Source of the DNA: Streptomyces sp. NRRL S-244
Lineage (GTDB): Bacteria; Actinomycetota; Actinomycetes; Streptomycetales; Streptomycetaceae
NCBI RefSeq assembly: GCF_000717915.1
Contig: NZ_JOCX01000004.1
Span: forward strand, 186,001-250,000
Direction of reading: 5' to 3'
DNA: 64,000 nt
A model generated the notes under the pieces. The model made no database searches. It was not told where the DNA came from and was given only the letters and a program-made list of their open reading frames with translations. Positions 15,994-25,867 of this stretch are shown one piece after another (the stretch's first letter is position 1; each line of letters opens with the position of its first letter). A program made the translations under genes and the position numbers.

Positions 15994-17036
15994 CCGGGAC
16001 CCTTGCAGGTGTAGGAGACGCCCTTCTTGCTGACGCCGGTTGCCCCGGCCGGGGAGCAGAACGCTCCGGGCGTCACGGTGCCCGCGCCCCCGCCGCCGCT
16101 GTCGGAACCGCCGGAGGAGGACGAACCCCCGGAGGAGGACGAACCCCCGGACGCGGATCCCCCGGAGGAGGACCCCGCGGAAGAGGAACCGCCGGAAGAG
16201 GAACCGCCCGATGCCGTGCTGCCGGAGTCGTCGTCCTCATGCGTCGGTACCGGCTCGGGGTGGAGCCGGGTGTTCGGCGCACTCGGGCAGGGGGTCCCGG
16301 GGGACGCGAGCTTCAGGGCGGCGGAGGTGGTCCCCGGCGCGCTGATTTCCTTGCCCTCTTCGGGTTCCTGGAAGCAGACGACCCAGTCGTCCACGGCGGT
16401 CGGCAGGGTGACGTCCGTGTAGGCGCTCTGCGGCTCGATCTTCTGGAAGCCGATCGGCCTGAGCGTCTCCGATGCCTTGGCGAAGGCCAGACCGACGACC
16501 TTGGGCATCTTCGGATAGGGGATCGGATCCCCGTCCTTCGCGGGGCACGGGGCATCGGTGCGGACCACGCCGAAGTCGAGCGTGGGTATCGCACCGGCCT
16601 TCTCGGTGAGCACGCTCTGGAAGCACACCTTCCAGGTGTCCTCGGCCACTTGGGCGGCGTTCCCCTCGGAGGCGTCGTGCGAGAGCACGCCGAATCCGGC
16701 GGCGAGCGCCATCGCCTTCGCCTCCTTGAGGTTCCGGCCGACGAGGGCGGGCGGCTCGGCCCGGGCGGGGCTCGCGCTGGGCGGGGCGGACGCGACAGCG
16801 GCCGGCTTGGAGTCGGCCTCGGCCTTCTTCGGCGGGTCGCCCAGGAACGGTGTGAGGAACCACAGACCGGCGAGAACTGTTGCGACGACCTTCTTGGTCT
16901 GTCCCCACCGGCTCGTCCACGCGAGCGCGATGCCCGCGGGCGGGATCACGACCAGCAGAGCGATGATCAGGGCGGGATGCTGCCACCAGCGGCGCACGGG
17001 CGCGGGCATGGGCGGGTAAGGCTGCGGCGGGTACAC
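15972..17036 (-). CDS. Membrane-anchored PASTA-like protein with Ser/Gly linker
   Basis: 354 residues from GTG 17036, chosen because AGGAGG lies ten bases upstream. Order: a Pro-rich start, two membrane helices (HPALIIALLVVIPPAGIALAW and VVATVLAGLWFLTPF), then two extracellular PASTA-like units (PALVGRNLKEAKAMALAAGF; MPKVVGLAFAKASETLRPIGF). Each unit has a conserved VCFQ segment. A Ser/Gly-rich stalk made of SSSGG-type repeats follows, then a C-terminal motif with two Cys (GAFCSPAG, YTCKGPGQPRW). PASTA domains bind peptidoglycan or beta-lactams, so a cell-wall sensing or binding role is plausible, but no kinase is present. The stalk DNA (about 16090-16215) is a run of near-identical 9-21 base repeats. 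Confidence 0.8.
   Translation of the reverse strand: MYPPQPYPPMPAPVRRWWQHPALIIALLVVIPPAGIALAWTSRWGQTKKVVATVLAGLWFLTPFLGDPPKKAEADSKPAAVASAPPSASPARAEPPALVGRNLKEAKAMALAAGFGVLSHDASEGNAAQVAEDTWKVCFQSVLTEKAGAIPTLDFGVVRTDAPCPAKDGDPIPYPKMPKVVGLAFAKASETLRPIGFQKIEPQSAYTDVTLPTAVDDWVVCFQEPEEGKEISAPGTTSAALKLASPGTPCPSAPNTRLHPEPVPTHEDDDSGSTASGGSSSGGSSSAGSSSGGSASGGSSSSGGSSSSGGSDSGGGGAGTVTPGAFCSPAGATGVSKKGVSYTCKGPGQPRWRQ
16090..16215. repeat. Short tandem repeats encoding the Ser/Gly stalk
   Basis: Repeated GGAGGAGGACGAACCCCC-type and GGAAGAGGAACCGCC-type units run through this stretch inside the PASTA-like gene. They keep the reading frame and encode SSSGG-like repeats, so length variation by slippage would only lengthen or shorten the stalk. 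Confidence 0.75.
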
Positions 17037-17222
17037 GAGAGGAAGCCCTCCTGGGCGACGGGCCTGCCGGGGCACGGGGAACGACGTGTTCCGGGGACCG
17101 TACAGCGCCCGCCGCACGGGTGTGGGGTACTTGCCCGGATCGGGATCCGCGGGGTCGCCGGCGGCGGCGGAGGAAGGAAATCCAGTGGCCTCCGGCGGCG
17201 GGCTGCGTCCATGCTGAGCTGC

Positions 17223-18716
17223 ATGTTCCTGACGATCTCCACCACTGGCAGTGCCGAGCACCCGGCCACCGATCTGGGCTTCCTGCTGCACAAGCACCCT
17301 GGGAAGGTGCAGGCGTTCTCCACCTCCCACGGCGTGGCCCACGTGTTCTATCCCGAAGCCGCGCAAGAGCGGTGCACGGCGGCGCTGCTGCTGGAGGTTG
17401 ACCCCGTCGCGCTCGTGCGGCGCGGGCAGGGCAAGGGGCGGGGCGGTGCGCCCGACGCCGCGCTCGCGCAGTACGTCAACGACCGCCCGTACGCGGCCTC
17501 CTCGCTGCTCGCCGTCGCGCTCAGTTCCGTCTTCCGCAGCGCGCTGGGCGCCAAGTGCGCCGCCCGGCCGGAGCTGCCGGAGCAGGCGCGCCCGCTGCGG
17601 ATCGAGATACCGGCGCTGCCGGCCCGCGGCGGGCCGGAGCTCGTCCACCGGCTGTTCGATCCGCTCGGCTGGGACCTCGTACAGGCCGAACCCGTACCGC
17701 TCGACGAGCAGTTCCCCGAGTGGGGGGACTCCCGGTACGTACGGCTCGTCCTGGAGGGCGGGCTGCGGCTCGCCGACGCCCTGCGGCAGCTCTACGTCCT
17801 GCTGCCCGTGCTCGACGACGCCAAGCACTACTGGGTCGCCCCCGACGAGGTCGACAAGCTGCTGCGTGCCGGGGACGGCTGGCTCGCCGCGCACCCCGAG
17901 AACGGACTCATCAGTGCCCGCTATCTCGCACGCCACAAAAGGCTGACCCGCGACGCCCTGGAGCGGTTGGAGCTGCTGCGTCTGGCCGAGGCCGACGGCA
18001 GTGAGGTCGAGGAGCTCGACAACGCCGTGGAGGAGACCGACGAGAGGCCGCTGCCGCTCGCCGTGCAGCGCCGCGAGGCGATCCTCACCGCGCTCCGCGC
18101 CGCCGGTGCGGCCCGGGTCCTCGACCTCGGCTGCGGACAGGGCCAGCTGGTGCAGGCCCTCCTCAAGGAGCCGGCCTTCACCGAGATCGTCGGTGTCGAC
18201 GTGTCGATGCGGGCCCTCGGCATGGCCGCCAAGCGGCTGCGCCTGGAGCGGATGGGGGAGCGGCAGAGCAGCCGCGTCCGGCTGCTCCAGGGCTCGCTCG
18301 CGTACACCGACAAGCGGCTGGCCGGTTATGACGCGGCCGTGCTCAGCGAGGTCATCGAGCACCTGGACCTGCCGCGGCTGCCCGCCCTGGAGTACGCGGT
18401 GTTCGGCGCGGCCCGCCCCCGTACGGTCCTCGTCACCACCCCCAACGTCGAATACAACGTCCGCTGGGAGAGCCTGCCCGCCGGGCACGTCCGGCACGGC
18501 GACCACCGCTTCGAGTGGAACCGCGCGGAGTTCCGCGGCTGGGCGGCCGCCGTGGCCGGCCGCCACGGGTACGAGGTCGCCTTCGTGCCCGTCGGCGACG
18601 ACGACCCCGAGGTGGGGCCGCCCACCCAGATGGCCGTCTTCACACGGATCCAGACCGACACGGACAGCGCCACCGACACCGACACCGACACCGCCAAGGA
18701 GGGAGAGGCCGCATGA
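17223..18716 (+). CDS. hen1: RNA 3'-terminal ribose 2'-O-methyltransferase Hen1
   Basis: About 497 residues. The N-terminal Hen1-specific domain starts MFLTISTTG and contains AHVFYPEAAQERC and ALAQYVNDRPYAASSLL. The C-terminal half is a SAM methyltransferase (VLDLGCGQGQLVQ at about residue 299) with the Hen1 metal-binding SEVIEHLDLP region. It methylates the 2'-OH at a cleaved RNA 3' end before ligation, protecting repaired RNA from recutting. ATG 17223 fits the family start. The stop overlaps pnkp by ATGA. The last 20 residues are a Thr/Asp repeat encoded by an ACCGACACC array, an odd low-complexity tail. Confidence 0.93.
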   Translation: MFLTISTTGSAEHPATDLGFLLHKHPGKVQAFSTSHGVAHVFYPEAAQERCTAALLLEVDPVALVRRGQGKGRGGAPDAALAQYVNDRPYAASSLLAVALSSVFRSALGAKCAARPELPEQARPLRIEIPALPARGGPELVHRLFDPLGWDLVQAEPVPLDEQFPEWGDSRYVRLVLEGGLRLADALRQLYVLLPVLDDAKHYWVAPDEVDKLLRAGDGWLAAHPENGLISARYLARHKRLTRDALERLELLRLAEADGSEVEELDNAVEETDERPLPLAVQRREAILTALRAAGAARVLDLGCGQGQLVQALLKEPAFTEIVGVDVSMRALGMAAKRLRLERMGERQSSRVRLLQGSLAYTDKRLAGYDAAVLSEVIEHLDLPRLPALEYAVFGAARPRTVLVTTPNVEYNVRWESLPAGHVRHGDHRFEWNRAEFRGWAAAVAGRHGYEVAFVPVGDDDPEVGPPTQMAVFTRIQTDTDSATDTDTDTAKEGEAA

Positions 18717-21289
18717 CCAGTACCGGCAACCGCGTACTTCCCGTGACCGATCTGTCCCTCGTCGTCCTGGTCGGGGCCACCGGATCGGGGAAATCCACCT
18801 TCGCCCGCAGGCACTTCAAGCCCACCGAGGTCATCTCCTCCGACTACTGCCGGGGTCTGGTCTCCGACGACGAGAACGACCAGAGTGCGAGCCGGGACGC
18901 CTTCGACGTCCTGCACTACATCGCGGGCAAGCGCCTCGCGGCCGGCCGCCTGACGGTCGTCGACGCCACCAGCGTGCAGGCCGAGGCCCGCCGCGGGCTG
19001 GTCCGGCTCGCCCGCGAGCACGACGTGCTGCCCATCGCCATCGTCCTCGACATGCCCGAGGAGGTCTGCGCCGAACGCAACGCCACCCGCCCCGACCGGG
19101 CCGGGCTGCCCCGCGCCGTCATCCAGCGGCACCGCCGCGACCTGCGCCGCTCGCTGCGCGGACTGGAGCGCGAGGGCTTCCGCAAGGTGCACGTGCTCCG
19201 CACTCCGGAGGAGGCCGAGGCCGCCGAGGTGGTGCGGGAGAAGAGGTTCAACGACCTCACCCACCTCACCGGCCCCTTCGACATCATCGGTGACATCCAC
19301 GGCTGTTCCTCCGAGCTGGAGACCCTGCTCGGTAAACTCGGGTACGAGGACGGCGTCCACCCCGAGGGCCGCACCGCCGTGTTCGTCGGCGACCTCGTCG
19401 ACCGCGGCCCGGACAGCCCCGGCGTCCTGCGCCGGGTGATGGGCATGGTCGGCTCCGGCAACGCCCTGTGCGTGCCCGGGAACCACGAGAACAAGCTCGG
19501 CCGTCATCTCAAGGGCTCCAAGGTCCAGCAGACCCACGGGCTCGCCGAGACGATCGAGCAGCTCGGCCGCGAGCCGGAGGAGTTCGTCCAGGAGGTGCGG
19601 GAGTTCATCCGCGGCCTCGTCAGCCACTACGTGCTCGACGGCGGCAAGCTGGTGGTCTGTCACGCCGGCCTGCCCGAGAAGTACCACGGGCGCACCTCCG
19701 GCCGGGTCCGCTCGCACGCCCTGTACGGGGAGACCACCGGCGAGACCGACGAGTTCGGCCTGCCCGTGCGCTACCCGTGGGCCGAGGAGTACCGCGGCAA
19801 GGCGGTCGTGGTCTACGGCCACACCCCGGTCCCGAACACCGCCTGGATCAACAACACCATCTGCCTGGACACGGGCGCCGTCTTCGGCGGGAAGATGACC
19901 GCCCTGCGCTGGCCCGAGCGCGAACTGGTCGACGTACCGGCCGAGAAGGTCTGGTACGAGCCGGCCAGGCCGCTCGCCACCGAGGCGCCGGGCGGACACG
20001 ATGGCCGTCCGCTCGACCTGGGCGACGTGCACGGGCGCCGGATCGTCGAGACCCGGCACCTGGGCAACGTCACCGTGCGCGAGGAGAACGCGGCGGCGGC
20101 CCTGGAGGTCATGAGCCGCTTCGCGGTGGACCCGCGGCTGGTCCCGTACCTGCCGCCGACCATGGCGCCCACCGCCACCTCGAACGAGAGCGGCTACCTG
20201 GAGCACCCGGCCGAGGCCTTCGCCCAGTACCGCAAGGACGGCATCGCCCAGGTCGTCTGCGAGGAGAAGCACATGGGCTCCCGCGCCACCGTCCTCGTCT
20301 GCAAGGACGCCGAGGCGGCCCGTGCGCGCTTCGGTGCCGGGGGTGCCTCCCACGCCGAAGGCGGTGGGGGAGGCCCGACCGGTTCCGTCTACACGCGCAC
20401 CGGCCGGCCCTTCTTCCAGGACCCCGAGGTCACCGAGGAGGTCCTCGCCCGGCTCCGCGGCGCCATCACCGACGCGGGCCTGTGGGAGGAACTCGCCACC
20501 GACTGGCTGCTGCTGGACGGGGAGCTGCTGCCCTGGTCGCTGAAGTCCACCGGCCTGCTGCGCAACCAGTACGCCGCCGTCGGCGCGGCCTCCCGCGCCG
20601 TCTTCCCGGACGCCCTCGCCGCCCTGGCCGCGGCCACCGGGCGGGGCATCGACACCGGCGACCTGCTCGCCCGCCAGCGGGACCGGGCCGCCGACGCCGA
20701 GCGGTTCACCGACGCCTACCGGCGCTACTGCTGGACCACCGACGGGCTGGACGGCGTACGGTTCGCGCCGTTCCAGCTGCTGGCGGCGGCCGGGCGCTCG
20801 CTGGCCGCCGTACCGCACGACGAGCAGCTGTTCTGGCTGGACCGGCTGGTCGCCGCGGACGAGGCGGCCGGCACCGGGCTGCTGCGCCGCACCGGCCGGA
20901 TCCTGGTCGACACCGCCGACGAGGACTCCGTACGGGCGGGCACCGACTGGTGGCTGGAGCTGACGGCGGCGGGCGGGGAGGGCATGGTCGTCAAGCCGCT
21001 CCAGGCGTATGCCCGGGACGGCAAGGGCCGGCTGGTCCAGCCCGGGGTCAAGGTGCGCGGGCGCGAGTACCTGCGGATCATCTACGGCCCGGAGTACACG
21101 CGTCCGGAGCAGCTGGAGAAGCTGCGCGGGCGGTTCCTGGGGCACAAGCGCTCGCTGGCCCTTCGCGAGTACGCGCTCGGGCTGGAGGCCCTGGACCGGC
21201 TGGCGGGCGAGGAGCCGCTGTGGCGGGTGCACGAGGCGGTCTTCGCGGTGCTCGCCCTCGAATCGGAGCCGGTCGACCCCCGGTTGTGA
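18713..21289 (+). CDS. pnkp: Bacterial polynucleotide kinase-phosphatase-ligase Pnkp
   Basis: An 858-residue three-domain RNA repair enzyme. The N-terminal 5'-kinase has the P-loop GATGSGKST (21-29). The central calcineurin-like 2',3'-phosphatase has GDIHG (193-197), GDLVDRG and GNHEN. The C-terminal ligase-like adenylyltransferase has the nucleotidyl Lys in EEKHMGSRA (about 519). Pnkp and Hen1 form a complex that heals and seals broken tRNAs. The ligase domain contains a short Gly-rich insertion (GGGGGP, near residues 545-560) that looks like local slippage. ATG 18713 overlaps the hen1 stop. Confidence 0.95.
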   Translation: MTSTGNRVLPVTDLSLVVLVGATGSGKSTFARRHFKPTEVISSDYCRGLVSDDENDQSASRDAFDVLHYIAGKRLAAGRLTVVDATSVQAEARRGLVRLAREHDVLPIAIVLDMPEEVCAERNATRPDRAGLPRAVIQRHRRDLRRSLRGLEREGFRKVHVLRTPEEAEAAEVVREKRFNDLTHLTGPFDIIGDIHGCSSELETLLGKLGYEDGVHPEGRTAVFVGDLVDRGPDSPGVLRRVMGMVGSGNALCVPGNHENKLGRHLKGSKVQQTHGLAETIEQLGREPEEFVQEVREFIRGLVSHYVLDGGKLVVCHAGLPEKYHGRTSGRVRSHALYGETTGETDEFGLPVRYPWAEEYRGKAVVVYGHTPVPNTAWINNTICLDTGAVFGGKMTALRWPERELVDVPAEKVWYEPARPLATEAPGGHDGRPLDLGDVHGRRIVETRHLGNVTVREENAAAALEVMSRFAVDPRLVPYLPPTMAPTATSNESGYLEHPAEAFAQYRKDGIAQVVCEEKHMGSRATVLVCKDAEAARARFGAGGASHAEGGGGGPTGSVYTRTGRPFFQDPEVTEEVLARLRGAITDAGLWEELATDWLLLDGELLPWSLKSTGLLRNQYAAVGAASRAVFPDALAALAAATGRGIDTGDLLARQRDRAADAERFTDAYRRYCWTTDGLDGVRFAPFQLLAAAGRSLAAVPHDEQLFWLDRLVAADEAAGTGLLRRTGRILVDTADEDSVRAGTDWWLELTAAGGEGMVVKPLQAYARDGKGRLVQPGVKVRGREYLRIIYGPEYTRPEQLEKLRGRFLGHKRSLALREYALGLEALDRLAGEEPLWRVHEAVFAVLALESEPVDPRL

Positions 21290-21450
21290 GTGGGGGGCGG
21301 TACGCGGAGCCGTAAAGGCGAGTCCCCTGTACGGCCCCGAATTAGGTCGTATGGGGGAACTTTCCGGGAGAACGCCGGGAAAACCACCGGCGGGATCGTT
21401 CATCCAGGGCAGCGGAATGTCCGCGACCCTGGAAGGACGGAACGTCACCT

Positions 21451-21954
21451 ATGAAGATGACCGCGCGCGGAAGCATTGCGGCACTCATGACCTGTATGGC
21501 CGCGGCCGGCGCGGCCACCCCGGCCGTGGCCGACTCGGTGCCGGTGGGTGTCCCCCTGGACGCCGTGAAGACCACACTGGGCGTGGACACCCCGCGCGTG
21601 GCCACCGCGGTGCCGGTGCCCGTCGTCGGCGCGCCGGAGGCCCCCGTCCACCACACCGGCGATCTGCTCCCCAGCCCGCTCCTCCCGTCGCTGCCGGTCA
21701 CCACCCAGCTCGGCAGCACCCTGGTCGGGGCGCCGGTGCCGAACCTGCTCGGCGACCCGAAGACCGACGCCGAGGGCTCGCTGGAGTCCCCGGCCACCGA
21801 CCTGCTCGCCCGCACCCCCGGCGCCGTCGTCGGCGCCCCGCTGACGATGCCGGACGGCAGCAACTACGGCATCCCGAACCTGACCACCCCCAAGCTGGGC
21901 CTGACCACCCCGGAGCTGATCGGGGCCCCGGCTGCGCTCCTCGGCCTGCGCTGA
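21451..21954 (+). CDS. Small secreted protein, Pro/Leu/Val-rich
   Basis: 167 residues with a clear Sec signal peptide ([19 protein letters not shown], cleavage near AVADS). The mature part has no Cys and repeats short VGAP/PLLPSLP/TTP elements with low complexity. It resembles small secreted proteins common in Streptomyces whose function is unknown. ATG 21451 has GGAAGGA upstream. It lies alone between pnkp and arcA with about 160 upstream bases. Surface or aerial-hypha association is conceivable but cannot be shown. Confidence 0.7.
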   Translation: MKMTARGSIAALMTCMAAAGAATPAVADSVPVGVPLDAVKTTLGVDTPRVATAVPVPVVGAPEAPVHHTGDLLPSPLLPSLPVTTQLGSTLVGAPVPNLLGDPKTDAEGSLESPATDLLARTPGAVVGAPLTMPDGSNYGIPNLTTPKLGLTTPELIGAPAALLGLR

Positions 21955-21955
21955 T

Positions 21956-21983
21956 CCCCGCCGGCGCCGCCGGGACCGCGGGG
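21956..21983 (+). terminator. Weak hairpin after the secreted-protein gene
   Basis: CCCCGC and GCGGGG form a six-base-pair stem with an internal CGGCGCCG, two bases after the stop. It is a plausible but weak terminator. Confidence 0.35.
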
Positions 21984-22055
21984 GATGCCGGCTGCGCCGC
22001 GTCTCCTGAGCGAACGCCACATCAAAAAGCCGTCCGGTCTGCGAACGTGTACGCC

Positions 22056-23282
22056 ATGGGATTCCATGTCGACTCCGAGACCGGGCGGCTTCGCCGCGTC
22101 ATCCTCCACCGGCCCGATCTGGAGCTGAAGCGGCTCACACCGAGCAACAAGGACGCGCTGCTCTTCGACGACGTGCTGTGGGTGCGCCGGGCCCGCCAGG
22201 AGCACGACGGTTTCGCGGACGTCCTGCGCGACCGCGGCGTGGAGGTGCACCTCTTCGGCGACCTGCTGTGCGAGGCCCTGGAGATCCCGGAGGCCCGACA
22301 CCTCGTACTGGACCGGGTGTTCGACGAGAAGGAGTACGGGCCGCTGGCCACCGACCACCTGCGCGCGGTCTTCGACCAGCTGCCGGTGACCGGGCTGGCC
22401 GAGGCGCTGGTCGGCGGGATGACCAAGCGCGAGTTCCTGGAGCGGCACGCGGAGCCGGTGTCGGTCCGCTTCCACGCCATGGAGCTGGACGACTTCCTGC
22501 TCGGGCCGCTGCCCAACCACCTGTTCACCCGGGACACTTCCGCCTGGATCTACGACGGGGTGTCCATCAACGCCATGCGCTGGCCGGCCCGGCAGCGGGA
22601 GACGGTGCACTTCGAGGCGATCTACAAGCACCACCCGCTCTTCACCTCCTCCGGCGCCTTCCACTACTGGTCGCAGGGGCAGGCGGACTACCCCTCGACC
22701 ATCGAGGGCGGGGACGTGCTCGTCATCGGCAACGGCGCGGTGCTGATCGGGATGAGCGAGCGGACCACGCCGCAGGCGGTGGAGATGCTCGCGCGGGGGC
22801 TGTTCGCGGCCGGGTCGGCGACCACCATCGTGGCGCTGGACATGCCGAAGCGGCGGGCCTTCATGCACCTGGACACGGTGATGACGATGGTGGACGGAGA
22901 TACGTTCACTCAGTACGCGGGCCTCGGCATGCTGCGCTCCTACACGATCGAGCCGGGGGAGGGCCTCCAGGAGCTGAAGGTGACCGACCACCCGCCGGAG
23001 CACATGCACCGGGCGATCGCCGCGGCGCTCGGGCTGGACTCGATCCGGGTGCTGACCGCGACGCAGGACGTGCACGCGGCGGAGCGCGAACAGTGGGACG
23101 ACGGCTGCAACGTGCTCGCCGTGGAGCCGGGGGTGGTGGTGGCGTACGAGCGGAACGTGACGACCAACACCCACCTGCGCAAGGAGGGCATCGAGGTCAT
23201 CGAGATCCCGGGCAGCGAGCTCGGGCGGGGCAGGGGCGGACCGCGGTGCATGAGCTGCCCGGTGGAGCGGGATCCGGTCTGA
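22056..23282 (+). CDS. arcA: Arginine deiminase
   Basis: A 408-residue arginine deiminase converting arginine to citrulline and ammonia. Visible family motifs are [11 protein letters not shown], a substrate-binding [11 protein letters not shown], the catalytic [10 protein letters not shown] segment and the nucleophile Cys398 in GGPRCMS. ATG 22056 gives the usual [15 protein letters not shown] start; there is no clear ribosome binding site. The ornithine carbamoyltransferase gene follows after 77 bases with its own promoter-like region, together giving two of the three steps of the deiminase pathway. No carbamate kinase or arginine-ornithine antiporter gene is in the window. Confidence 0.95.
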   Translation: MGFHVDSETGRLRRVILHRPDLELKRLTPSNKDALLFDDVLWVRRARQEHDGFADVLRDRGVEVHLFGDLLCEALEIPEARHLVLDRVFDEKEYGPLATDHLRAVFDQLPVTGLAEALVGGMTKREFLERHAEPVSVRFHAMELDDFLLGPLPNHLFTRDTSAWIYDGVSINAMRWPARQRETVHFEAIYKHHPLFTSSGAFHYWSQGQADYPSTIEGGDVLVIGNGAVLIGMSERTTPQAVEMLARGLFAAGSATTIVALDMPKRRAFMHLDTVMTMVDGDTFTQYAGLGMLRSYTIEPGEGLQELKVTDHPPEHMHRAIAAALGLDSIRVLTATQDVHAAEREQWDDGCNVLAVEPGVVVAYERNVTTNTHLRKEGIEVIEIPGSELGRGRGGPRCMSCPVERDPV

Positions 23283-23289
23283 GACCCCT

Positions 23290-23319
23290 CTGTATATCAA
23301 TACAGGGGATCGTATAGAC
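23290..23319 (+). promoter_or_regulatory. Dyad and -10 box before the carbamoyltransferase gene
   Basis: CTGTAT-ATCA-ATACAG (23290-23305), extended by matching C/G bases outside, is followed by TATAGACT (23313-23320). The dyad would cover the -35 region, so a regulator binding there would block the promoter. Being A/T-rich in 70%-plus GC DNA makes it stand out. ArgR or an anaerobic regulator are guesses only. Confidence 0.55.
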
Positions 23320-23359
23320 TTCCAGCCTCCCCTGTCAGCGCGACCCTTGGAGTGTCCCC

Positions 23360-24373
23360 ATGGCCACCGACCTCGTCGGCCGCAGTTTCCTCAAGGAGCT
23401 CGACTTTTCCGCCGCCGAGTTCCGCGGCCTGATCGAGCTCGCGGCCGACCTCAAGGCGGCCAAGAAGGCCGGGGCCGAGCAGCGCCGCCTCCAGGGCAGG
23501 AACATCGCGCTGATCTTCGAGAAGACCTCGACGCGCACCCGCTGCGCGTTCGAGGTCGCCGCCGCCGACCAGGGGGCGCACACCACCTACCTCGACCCGG
23601 CCAGCTCCCAGATCGGCCACAAGGAGTCGGTCAAGGACACGGCACGGGTGCTGGGCCGGATGTTCGACGGCATCGAGTACCGCGGCGACAGCCAGGAGGC
23701 CGTCGAGGCGCTCGCCGCCCACTCCGGCGTGCCGGTGTTCAACGGCCTCACCGACGACTGGCACCCCACCCAGATGCTGGCCGACGTGCTCACCATGACC
23801 GAGCACTGCGCCAAGCCGCTGGAGCGCATCGTCTTCGCCTACCTCGGGGACGCCCGCTTCAACATGGGGAACTCGTACCTGGTGACCGGCGCGCTGCTCG
23901 GCATGGACGTGCGCATCGTCGCGCCGAAGGCCTACTGGCCGGCCGAGTCCGTGGTCTCGCGGGCGCGCGAGCTCGCGGATGCCAGCGGGGCCCGGATCAC
24001 GCTGACGGAGGAGGTCGCCGAGGGCGTGGCCCAGGCCGACTTCGTCGCCACCGACGTGTGGGTCTCCATGGGCGAGCCCAAGGAGGTCTGGGACGAGCGG
24101 ATCGCGGCCCTGGCCCCGTACGCCGTCACGATGGACGTGCTGCGTGCCACCGGCAACCCGGACGTGAAGTTCCTGCACTGCCTGCCGGCTTTCCACGACC
24201 TGGGCACCAAGGTCGGCCGGGAGATCCACGAGCGGCACGGGCTGGACTCGCTGGAGGTGACGGAGGAGGTGTTCGAATCCGAGCACTCCGTCGTCTTCGA
24301 CGAGGCCGAGAACCGGCTGCACACCATCAAGGCCGTGCTCGTCGCGACCCTCGCCGGACCGGACGCCGGTTAG
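23360..24373 (+). CDS. argF: Ornithine carbamoyltransferase
   Basis: A 337-residue carbamoyltransferase with the carbamoyl phosphate loop STRTR, the HPTQ motif in WHPTQMLAD and the ornithine-binding HCLPAFHD with catalytic Cys. Length and the neighbouring arcA suggest a catabolic enzyme making carbamoyl phosphate and ornithine from citrulline, although these proteins are reversible and the anabolic role cannot be excluded. ATG 23360; the sequence upstream (CTTGGAGTGTCCCC) gives a ribosome binding site. Confidence 0.94.
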   Translation: MATDLVGRSFLKELDFSAAEFRGLIELAADLKAAKKAGAEQRRLQGRNIALIFEKTSTRTRCAFEVAAADQGAHTTYLDPASSQIGHKESVKDTARVLGRMFDGIEYRGDSQEAVEALAAHSGVPVFNGLTDDWHPTQMLADVLTMTEHCAKPLERIVFAYLGDARFNMGNSYLVTGALLGMDVRIVAPKAYWPAESVVSRARELADASGARITLTEEVAEGVAQADFVATDVWVSMGEPKEVWDERIAALAPYAVTMDVLRATGNPDVKFLHCLPAFHDLGTKVGREIHERHGLDSLEVTEEVFESEHSVVFDEAENRLHTIKAVLVATLAGPDAG

Positions 24374-24394
24374 GCAGGCATGGCATGGCATGGT

Positions 24395-24412
24395 CCCGCA
24401 TAGTCATGCGGG
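24395..24412. terminator. Short hairpin between convergent genes
   Basis: CCCGCA-TAGTCA-TGCGGG makes a perfect six-base-pair stem. It overlaps the stop codon of the minus-strand gene and follows the carbamoyltransferase gene by 21 bases. A GCATG/GGCATGG direct repeat precedes it. Confidence 0.4.
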
Positions 24413-24838
24413 CCGCGCCGCCAGGGTGAACCAGACGGCCTTCCCGTCCGCCGTCGGGCGGTGGCCGCAGGCCGAGCTGAGGGCGCGGACCAGCGGCAGT
24501 CCGCGGCCGTGCTCCTGCCACGGGTCGGGGAACAGCTCGTCCGGGCGGGCGGGCGGGGCGCCGGCCGTGCCGAGGGCGCCGGGCGGCCGCGGATCACCGT
24601 CGTGGACCTCGACCTGGCAGCCGTTCGCCAGCAGCTCCACGACCAGCTCGATCGGGGCCTCCCCGGCGGTGTGCTCCACGGCATTGGCGACCAGCTCCGC
24701 GGTCAGCAGCTCCGCCGTGTCGCTGTCGGCGTGAACGACGGGGACGTCGGTGAGCGCCGTACGGACGAGGGCGCGGGCGAGCGGCACCGCGGCCGTCGTA
24801 CGGGGCAGCGGTATCCGCCAGGCGGAGACGTCGGGCAT
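24404..24838 (-). CDS. Anti-sigma-factor-like histidine kinase ATPase (RsbW/SpoIIAB type)
   Basis: About 144 residues from ATG 24838. A single HATPase_c domain has the N-box ELVANAVEHT and a G-box-like EHGRGLPLVRALS. There is no dimerisation domain, sensor or membrane segment. Streptomyces carry dozens of such small ATP-binding regulators that act on anti-anti-sigma factors or other partners. No sigma factor or antagonist gene is next to it, so the partner is unknown. Confidence 0.83.
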   Translation of the reverse strand: MPDVSAWRIPLPRTTAAVPLARALVRTALTDVPVVHADSDTAELLTAELVANAVEHTAGEAPIELVVELLANGCQVEVHDGDPRPPGALGTAGAPPARPDELFPDPWQEHGRGLPLVRALSSACGHRPTADGKAVWFTLAARPA

Positions 24839-25035
24839 GCGGGACCGTCCGTTCCGGGAGCAGGGGCCAGCGGCCAGGGGCGAGGGGGCGTGGGGGGCGT
24901 GGGGCGGGGCGAGCGGGGGAGGGGGAACTTCCACTTTCAACGATACGGAGTGCCGTTTCGATCCCGCAGGGCACCCCTCACCCATGTGTCGCGTTTCTCT
25001 GACGGCAGTCACGATGCAGTGATACCGTCGATCGT

Positions 25036-25863
25036 GTGAGCCCCTTCATCGGTTCCACAGCAGCGACCGAACGGTGGCGCCACCTGCGGGTGACCCGGCA
25101 GGACGGCGTGGCGACCGTCACCCTCGACCGCCCCGAGAAACTCAACGCCCTCACCTTCGGCGCCTACGCCGACCTGCGCGACCTGCTCGCCGAGCTCTCC
25201 CGCGAGCGGTCCGTACGGGCCCTCGTCCTCGGCGGCGAGGGGCGCGGCTTCTGCTCCGGCGGGGACGTGGACGAGATCATCGGCGCCACCCTCGCCATGG
25301 ACACGGCCCAGCTCCTCGACTTCAACCGGATGACCGGCCAGGTGGTGCGGGCCATCCGCGAATGCCCCTTCCCGGTCATCGCGGCCGTGCACGGGGTCGC
25401 CGCCGGAGCCGGCGCCGTCCTCGCCCTCGCCGCCGACTTCCGGATCGCCGACCCCACCGCCCGCTTCGCGTTCCTCTTCACCCGCGTCGGCCTCTCCGGC
25501 GGGGACATGGGCGCCGCGTACCTGCTGCCCCGCGTCGTCGGCCTCGGCCACGCCACCCGGCTGCTGATGCTCGGAGAGCCCGTACGCGCACCGGAGGCCG
25601 AGCGCATCGGCCTGCTCAGCGAGGTCACCGAGGAGGGCAAGGCAGGCCTGCGGGCCGCCGAACTCGCCGCGCACCTCGCCGCCGGGCCGGCCCTCGCGTA
25701 CGCGCAGACCAAGGCGCTGCTGACCGCCGAACTCGACATGCCGCTGGCCGCGTCGGTCGAGCTCGACGCCAACACCCAGGCCCTGCTGATGAACGGCCGG
25801 GACTACGCCGAGTTCCACGCCGCCTTCACCACGAAGCGGCCTCCGGAGTGGAAGGGCAGGTAG
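25036..25863 (+). CDS. Enoyl-CoA hydratase/isomerase family protein
   Basis: A 275-residue crotonase-fold protein with the oxyanion-hole blocks RGFCSGGDVDEI and HGVAAGAGAVLALAADFRIA. In place of a general-acid Glu pair it has a Gly-Asp (SGGDMGAAYLLPR), a pattern seen in aromatic-CoA degradation members. The GTG start at 25036 is close to a GATACC box, so it may be leaderless. It ends 4 bases before the fused monooxygenase/reductase gene. It probably hydrates or opens the ring product of the aryl-CoA pathway encoded at 25-33 kb. Confidence 0.88.
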   Translation: MSPFIGSTAATERWRHLRVTRQDGVATVTLDRPEKLNALTFGAYADLRDLLAELSRERSVRALVLGGEGRGFCSGGDVDEIIGATLAMDTAQLLDFNRMTGQVVRAIRECPFPVIAAVHGVAAGAGAVLALAADFRIADPTARFAFLFTRVGLSGGDMGAAYLLPRVVGLGHATRLLMLGEPVRAPEAERIGLLSEVTEEGKAGLRAAELAAHLAAGPALAYAQTKALLTAELDMPLAASVELDANTQALLMNGRDYAEFHAAFTTKRPPEWKGR

Positions 25864-25867
25864 CGCC

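Noticed and set aside
16090..16215. Repeat array in the PASTA-like gene as a CRISPR array
   Set aside because: Repeats are short, in frame, without spacers, and encode the Ser/Gly stalk.
18326..21448. Very long minus-strand open frame over pnkp
   Set aside because: Entirely antisense to hen1 and pnkp, no domain and low complexity; a by-product of codon bias.
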